Source: Flavobacteriaceae bacterium
GTDB taxonomy: Bacteria; Bacteroidota; Bacteroidia; Flavobacteriales; Flavobacteriaceae
Direction of reading: 5' to 3'
Length of the DNA stretch: 13,161 bases
Assembly (NCBI GenBank): GCA_015488935.1
Contig: WFMU01000339.1
Span: forward strand, 1-13,161
Shown here: positions 9,201 through 13,161 of the stretch, piece by piece
Position numbering within the stretch: position 1 is the first letter of the stretch
Layout of the letters: each line of letters begins with the position of its first letter
Notes under the pieces: generated by a model
Seen by the model: the letters and a program-made list of their open reading frames with translations, nothing else
Told to the model about the DNA's origin: nothing
Database searches by the model: none
Translations under genes and position numbers: made by a program

Positions 9201-12200
9201 ATTGGTTCTCTAGAGCACAAATGAGCACTATTATTTGGCAAGTAAAAACTACTTTTAAAGCAAAGAAAAAATTATTACCACCATCTAATATCAAATCTTT
9301 ATTAATTGTTGAAGAAAGTCCATTACTACTTTCTTCGGCAGATGAACAGGCTTTATTAGAACCTCTTTTAAATGATGCTGATGAAGACAATACCTTAATA
9401 AGACTAACCTTTGATTATCATATCTTCCAAGATTTAATTAGCTACCAAATAAATGATGAATCTATGGGTAGTTTTACAAATCCACTACACGAAGATGCCA
9501 TTTTTAAAGATAGTAAAGAAATTTTTGCAGATGAAGTTGAAATTTTCTTTAGAGATAGAACACCTAGAACCGTATCTGGTAAAATAAAACAAATTACTCC
9601 AGATACAGACAATGTACGTATGATTATCCGAACCGAAGAATACCTTCAAACAAGTAACAATACTACAATTGTACCAGAAATTCCAACTAATGAATATGCC
9701 AATTTTATAGGAAGTATCTTTATGTTTAATGGCGATAAATATATAATTCATTTGGTAGAATCTTCTAGTGTTACAGGCGAAGGACCAAAATTTACGGTGT
9801 ATAAAAAATTAGTCTCAGAATCCATGCTAAATGGAACACCTTTAGACCCAAATGCACTGCTTACCATTCCTAATATTACAGGAAATGTACTGTTTAACAC
9901 CATCGAAAATATGGCTACCGAAGCCACTTGGGGAAGTACAAATCCATTTAATTACAAAATTAAAATTGGAGATAATTGGAATATTCATAGAGAGGTTATT
10001 GATGACGAAAGTATTGGTGGAGTTCCTGAGAAAATTTTAGAAAAATCGAGAGGTGTTTGGTACAATGCAACTATTGAAACGGTGCTACAACCAAGAGAAC
10101 TATATACTAATGGCGAATTGCAATACGAAGATGATGGGCAAGGAAATCTAATACCTGTTATTGAGCATGTGCATCTAGGTATGTATAAAATTACTTCGAA
10201 TGAATTAGGAAATTTAGTCTTAAATAACCATCCACAATTCGCTTCACATCATGTAAACTGGCACAAAGGAATCATTAGAATTCACACCCAAGAAAGTCCA
10301 ACTAAAAAACGAAAAGTACTCGATGTTGTTAAAATTGAAAATATTGGAAGTTCTGCCGAAAATTTAGTAATTCATGTTTTTGACCAAGGCTTTTTAGATG
10401 TAGATGAAAATGGAGATAGTATTAACGAACAAATAGTAACTGGAACAAATATTGAGGTTAACTATTATCCAAGTTATAAAATATATCTCTATAAAGATGC
10501 AACACATCATTTAACCAAAGATTATATCTTACCACAAACTGGAGAAGGTATGAAATACACCATTTTTGGCTTACGGAGTAATCCAATTCCAATTCCAGAT
10601 ATGATTATAGACAATCATAAATCTAAAATAAGTACACCATCGGTAATGTTTACACAAGAGATAATAAAACCACAAGTACCTGTGTTATCCGTTCCAAATC
10701 AATATATTTTTGCAACAAGACCAGATACTTTTGGAAGATCTACATTTACGCTAAAACCTACATTTGCACATGAACCACATGCTGTTATTTTTTATAGAAC
10801 AAATGAACATGCTGTTTTAAATGCTTTATACCGTCCAGAAACAGTAAAACAAATTGTTCTTAAATTAAAAGAAATTGAAAATATCGATCAAAGAGTAAAT
10901 CGATGGCAGAATTTATTAGCGTTTAAATATCTTTATACAGAAACCTTTCAAACCGATGGACAGTTTTTTATCTATCCAGAAAATACTGATGGATATCGTT
11001 TTCCAAATCCAGACAAAACTGCATTATTTGAAACAATTAATAATGTAATTCGCTTTAGATATAAAGAAGCAGGAATTACATTAAATACAAGTGATTTATA
11101 CGATTTAGGAGATAATACGGTAACACCAGAAATACTTGGAGATAGAGGAAGTTTAACTCCTTTCGATATAGCCATTCCAGCAATTGGAGATTTTGAAGCA
11201 GTAACATTCGTAGAATATATTAAATATGCAATTTATAATGCTTTTGTTCCATTAACAGAAATTCCATTAATTTACCAATATATAAATGGAGAATCTTATC
11301 AGCCAGTAAATAAAAAACAAAACATTAGAAAAGCTAATGGCGATTTACTTTCTCCTACAGATTCAGAATTTGATATTGCACCAATGGCAAAACGATTTAA
11401 TGTAGATGAAGATAATAATCCTGTTATAGGCATACAATTCACTGATTTTAAATTAGACGGTACATCAGACAATCTTTATTTTTACGCCATGAGGGAATCT
11501 GGTTCTACCATGCAAATGGGAGATTTTAGTCCAATACTTGGTCCAATAAAATTGGTAAATACAAAACCACCAAAATCACCAGATATTAAACGAGTGATGC
11601 CTGTTTTAGAAAATACCATCTTAAATATTAAACCCGGAATTTCTGTAGAAATTAATGCCTATCCAAAGGTGCAAAATATAAAACAAATACGTTTATACAG
11701 AACTTTAGATGCTAGTAAAGCTCTAGCAATTAGGTCTATGGATTTAATAAAAACGATTGATTTAACAGCAGATAATCAAATTGCAAATAATATATGGAAA
11801 GTAAAAGATGAATTTGACGATTTAGGTTTTGTTCCATATAGCGACCCATTATACTACAGAATTACAGCTTTACGAGAAGTTGAATATGTAGATAAAGGAA
11901 ATATGGTTGGTTCATCAAATCCGTTAATAACAGAATATGTACCATCAATACCATCAAAACTACTAATTAGTACCGTAGTAGAAAGTTCTAATCCAGAATC
12001 GCCAAGCTTAACCTATGGTTTTGATGCAAATGCAGATACAAGCATTATAAATCAAGTAATTTTAAAATGGCAGAAAACGGTATATAACGGTAAATACCAT
12101 GTTTACAAAATGAATACACAAGGAAATTGGGTTAAAATTCATGAACTTTCTTCCAATTTAGAAGAAATTCAATTACTACTTAGTGATACCTCACTTGCAA

Positions 12201-12388
12201 ATGGAACACTACAAATAGAAAGTACAGAAGGAAAACCAATATACCATCATTTTAAAGTAATTGCAGAAAATTCTGTAGGTATGCTAAGTACAGAAGACAA
12301 AATAATAACCATACCAAACACAACAAATGTAGATACTAACCAAGGAATTGGCAGTATGATTATTGGAAATACAAATATTATTAGATAA
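6287..12388 (+). CDS. Giant protein with N-terminal beta-propeller-like repeats and fibronectin-III-like C-terminus
   Basis: Function unknown; 2033 aa. ATG at 6287 is the first start after an in-frame TAA at 6272-6274 and lies 4 bases after the upstream stop, so translation is probably coupled. There is no signal peptide and no type IX sorting domain. Residues 1-340 carry six strand-pair repeats at about 42, 100, 152, 199, 247 and 294, with the pattern I.D.NG...W.K (KIDTNGNTVWEK, SINTNGSINWFK, KINPSGNLMY), resembling a beta-propeller. Next comes LQAAGSKGTDGSLRGIHLRW (residues 427-446), then THLPKG and VKIYRAPYIS. MAAMDFHTARILGLG lies at 763-777, YGSYGINWFSRA at about 965-980, EESPLLLSSADEQALLEP near 1009-1025 and LTFDYHIFQDL near 1040. 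I recall similar motif strings in other large, uncharacterised bacterial proteins but cannot name a family. Residues 1761-2033 start with PPKSPDI and look like one or two fibronectin-III-type domains. Its place between another giant and a tail fibre suggests a structural or surface component of a phage-tail-like particle; this is inference. A metabolic or catalytic role is not indicated, as no catalytic motif was recognised. Confidence 0.92.
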   Translation: MTFINQYSAHRAYTYSKEFKENNKPFIYALGKSKDEGSISKIDTNGNTVWEKSYSFNLREPLSLQKIIQLKVKSSPLTKGITVTQYIIHAKSATKKHYLISINTNGSINWFKNIIWKDISFDLFIDTVSTYDPLYGAHIVLTNNLGLNFYAKINPSGNLMYGADLRSKLPFNVKAIQSHDKGLAAAGETIGKITNGIVFDIHGAGENIYVASPTIINKDINIHDLQFKYNGNGFFVSGYLKKERAVFVGNIKNVANFKYFPKINSQNAKIQLTNTNVYLLQTNQSKGINGVLNKLTTALNINWTKEIRFDIKENAISNFTFNENTNTITANTNGLVFATVVHTNHNLDSCLTFNLEQAITPIPIKTSSFKITLKNQIISLNDLKIKAKNLSSKKMEFCLGGNSDEDTSSHTFTISKNTELQSSHIYLQAAGSKGTDGSLRGIHLRWMFKNYLGQTHLPKGNYAQTTNNFNKENDFVKIYRAPYISKQTVLDFSKPANVIDNQNNVWMYRIENKQFYVYFRNSAKYSQVLATINPQIKPILFLKNYGSELIEVEHKTELSFRIITVNSDVDTSIQLESLSVDTNTLTATKHLSSRNSFTGLGSIEEENIRSIRYRTTNGIIIKIIFELYSDALNAIYETSNLKYLGSFSLTQNDAIATNRLEAVSGTINGNWPRFNGDDKVNTANYIERWKGNENHPYGNQTAYYEYFDRNLKTTVKRYVELSDVDANNPQAIEGIPFSEILPEDVSNQEDDLTNIANLNMLNMAAMDFHTARILGLGHIDSSVEIENPSLEYFYLAEYTTLANITNGQLDSGATEKQHVYLSLPTSISEERLPYPLDLIEPKYGIIRSEETSGQQSQLDSEGYTSDGKSRFISLFLDELPENPINIPFFITDISFSTSENTIPIFAGIEYRKNGENWRRPELSNTDQYKNYPGTATSINETVPLLLPEPNEALFIHREREDGVHEYGSYGINWFSRAQMSTIIWQVKTTFKAKKKLLPPSNIKSLLIVEESPLLLSSADEQALLEPLLNDADEDNTLIRLTFDYHIFQDLISYQINDESMGSFTNPLHEDAIFKDSKEIFADEVEIFFRDRTPRTVSGKIKQITPDTDNVRMIIRTEEYLQTSNNTTIVPEIPTNEYANFIGSIFMFNGDKYIIHLVESSSVTGEGPKFTVYKKLVSESMLNGTPLDPNALLTIPNITGNVLFNTIENMATEATWGSTNPFNYKIKIGDNWNIHREVIDDESIGGVPEKILEKSRGVWYNATIETVLQPRELYTNGELQYEDDGQGNLIPVIEHVHLGMYKITSNELGNLVLNNHPQFASHHVNWHKGIIRIHTQESPTKKRKVLDVVKIENIGSSAENLVIHVFDQGFLDVDENGDSINEQIVTGTNIEVNYYPSYKIYLYKDATHHLTKDYILPQTGEGMKYTIFGLRSNPIPIPDMIIDNHKSKISTPSVMFTQEIIKPQVPVLSVPNQYIFATRPDTFGRSTFTLKPTFAHEPHAVIFYRTNEHAVLNALYRPETVKQIVLKLKEIENIDQRVNRWQNLLAFKYLYTETFQTDGQFFIYPENTDGYRFPNPDKTALFETINNVIRFRYKEAGITLNTSDLYDLGDNTVTPEILGDRGSLTPFDIAIPAIGDFEAVTFVEYIKYAIYNAFVPLTEIPLIYQYINGESYQPVNKKQNIRKANGDLLSPTDSEFDIAPMAKRFNVDEDNNPVIGIQFTDFKLDGTSDNLYFYAMRESGSTMQMGDFSPILGPIKLVNTKPPKSPDIKRVMPVLENTILNIKPGISVEINAYPKVQNIKQIRLYRTLDASKALAIRSMDLIKTIDLTADNQIANNIWKVKDEFDDLGFVPYSDPLYYRITALREVEYVDKGNMVGSSNPLITEYVPSIPSKLLISTVVESSNPESPSLTYGFDANADTSIINQVILKWQKTVYNGKYHVYKMNTQGNWVKIHELSSNLEEIQLLLSDTSLANGTLQIESTEGKPIYHHFKVIAENSVGMLSTEDKIITIPNTTNVDTNQGIGSMIIGNTNIIR

Positions 12389-12403
12389 AATAAAATACAA
12401 GTT
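12389..12403 (+). promoter_or_regulatory. A-rich translation-initiation leader without Shine-Dalgarno
   Basis: These 15 bases (AATAAAATACAAGTT) separate the second giant gene from the fibre gene. They hold no GGAGG-like sequence. An A/T-rich leader without Shine-Dalgarno is common in Bacteroidota. No room exists for a promoter or terminator, so the fibre must be translated from the upstream transcript or from a promoter inside the preceding gene. The leader is also in frame with both genes and contains only sense codons. Confidence 0.45.
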
Positions 12404-13120
12404 ATGGCAAATAAAACAAGAAACCAATTAAAAAACTATTTTCAAACAGGAGATAAACCAACACAAAGTGAATATGCAGATTTAATCGATAGTTTTGTAA
12501 ATAGATTAGATGATAATTTTGTGGAAACACTACCAGATGCAAATACAACCCAAAAAGGAATTGTAGAACAAGCAACATTAACCGAAGTCCAATCTGGAAC
12601 CGACAATACACGATTTGTAACTCCCAAAGGTGCAAAACGCGCTGTGGAAACCTTTGCACCAGTAAAAAGTGTAAATGGAAATGTTGGAGATGTAACACTC
12701 AGTTTTAATCAAAGTACAGATAGAGGTAGTACAAGAGAAGGAATAGCTAAATTTTTTACCAATGCTGGAGGGAGCAGCACCAATAAATTTCATATCAAAT
12801 TGCCATATAAAAGAAATGCAGGAAATAAAATGTATTATATTAAAGCCTCTGGTTATAATTATTATAATAGTGATATAATAGATATCGTTTGGGTTGGATA
12901 TTTATATTCCAATAATTTAATAAGGACTAAGTCGGAAGTTATTAGATCTACTGCCATAACGGCTGGTGAATATATTGGAACTGATGATTATGTTTACCTT
13001 TGGTTTAAGCTACCAAATACGTACTATGCAACTTTTAAAATTGATTCTATGTATGTAGGTAATGGTTCATTATTACAAGAAGGTGATGTAGAAATATTAG
13101 TTAATGCTCTTGATTTTTAA
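12404..13120 (+). CDS. Phage-type tail fibre / receptor-binding protein
   Basis: A 238-aa protein built like a short tail fibre that would attach a phage-tail-like particle to its target cell. Residues 1-39 hold QLKNYFQTGDKPTQSEYADL followed by IDSF, a probable particle-attachment or trimerisation segment typical, from memory, of Bacteroidota fibre-like proteins. Residues 48-82 match the widespread tail-fibre repeat pattern TQKGIVE.AT..EVQ.GTD..R.VTP.G. Residues 87-99 are VKSVNGNVGDVTL, a short element common in phage fibres. Residues about 110-238 form a beta-rich, aromatic tip (FHIKLPYKR, YYIKASGYNYY, WVGYLY), presumably the receptor-binding head. ATG at 12404 is the only plausible start: an in-frame stop lies 5 codons upstream and no other start codon lies between. 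It follows the second giant gene by 15 bases, so it is probably in the same operon. Base composition changes in the tip, which fits module exchange. It could belong to a prophage, tailocin or eCIS; the fibre assignment itself is fairly secure. Confidence 0.9.
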   Translation: MANKTRNQLKNYFQTGDKPTQSEYADLIDSFVNRLDDNFVETLPDANTTQKGIVEQATLTEVQSGTDNTRFVTPKGAKRAVETFAPVKSVNGNVGDVTLSFNQSTDRGSTREGIAKFFTNAGGSSTNKFHIKLPYKRNAGNKMYYIKASGYNYYNSDIIDIVWVGYLYSNNLIRTKSEVIRSTAITAGEYIGTDDYVYLWFKLPNTYYATFKIDSMYVGNGSLLQEGDVEILVNALDF

Positions 13121-13161
13121 ATCTATATTCAATAAACCAAAAATTATAAACTCTAAAAAGT
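13121..13161. other. Right-edge noncoding tail, nothing recognised
   Basis: The 41 bases after the fibre stop codon are A/T-rich and contain no hairpin followed by a T-run, no start codon with a convincing frame and no recognised promoter. The window ends before the operon can be shown to end. Confidence 0.5.

Noticed and set aside
9000..9224. 74-codon + strand frame overlapping the second giant gene
   Set aside because: It is an out-of-frame overlap inside a continuous conserved-looking coding region, and the product has no recognisable features.
12402..12698. Leu/His/Phe-rich 98-codon minus-strand frame opposite the fibre gene
   Set aside because: Its composition is the complement of the Asn/Lys/Gln-rich fibre N-terminus, which is a recognisable protein on the + strand.
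1..13161. tRNA/rRNA genes, CRISPR array, insertion sequence or integrase
   Set aside because: Virtually every base lies in three long coding frames. I saw no regularly spaced direct repeats, terminal inverted repeats, transposase or recombinase motifs, or tRNA-like cloverleaf in the gaps of 4, 15 and 41 bases.

Overview
The window is an AT-rich, fully coding stretch (about 99% coding, all on the + strand). It most likely comes from a marine-type member of the Flavobacteriia (Bacteroidota). This is inferred from the strong A/T bias at third codon positions, the lack of Shine-Dalgarno-like sequences before the genes, and a tail-fibre protein whose N-terminus has the LKNYF...LIDSF signature I associate with Bacteroidota tail/fibre proteins. 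I see no RNA gene, insertion sequence, CRISPR array, integrase or antisense gene.

The layout is three tightly packed co-directional genes. Bases 1-6282 hold a giant protein gene that is open through the left edge of the window, so its true start lies outside; 2093 codons are visible. After 4 bases comes a second giant gene (6287-12388, 2033 aa). After another 15 bases comes a 238-aa tail-fibre-like gene (12404-13120). The last 41 bases show no terminator or next gene. The spacings indicate one operon.

The first giant has a glycine-rich, strictly beta-patterned core, probably of the uncharacterised DUF6603 type. A conserved-looking linker, a cysteine-rich helical insert and Ig-like segments follow. 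The second giant starts with a repeat of about 50 residues resembling a beta-propeller. A large central region with distinctive motifs follows (GIHLRW, AAMDFHTARILGLG, YGSYGINWFSRA, PLLLSSADEQ), and it ends in a fibronectin-III-like tail. The third is a small modular fibre: an N-terminal attachment segment, a phage tail-fibre repeat (KGIVE..T...VQ.GTD..R.VTP), a VNG..GDVTL element and a variable tip.

My interpretation is that this is the accessory or fibre end of a phage-tail-derived particle: an extracellular contractile injection system (eCIS), a tailocin or a prophage tail. The two giants would be surface, baseplate-associated or cargo components made with the host-binding fibre. Neither the second nor the third protein has a signal peptide, and none of the three C-termini looks like a type IX secretion tail, which fits intracellular particle assembly. 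No sheath, tube, baseplate or ATPase gene lies in the window, so the particle type cannot be settled here. The function of both giants is unknown.
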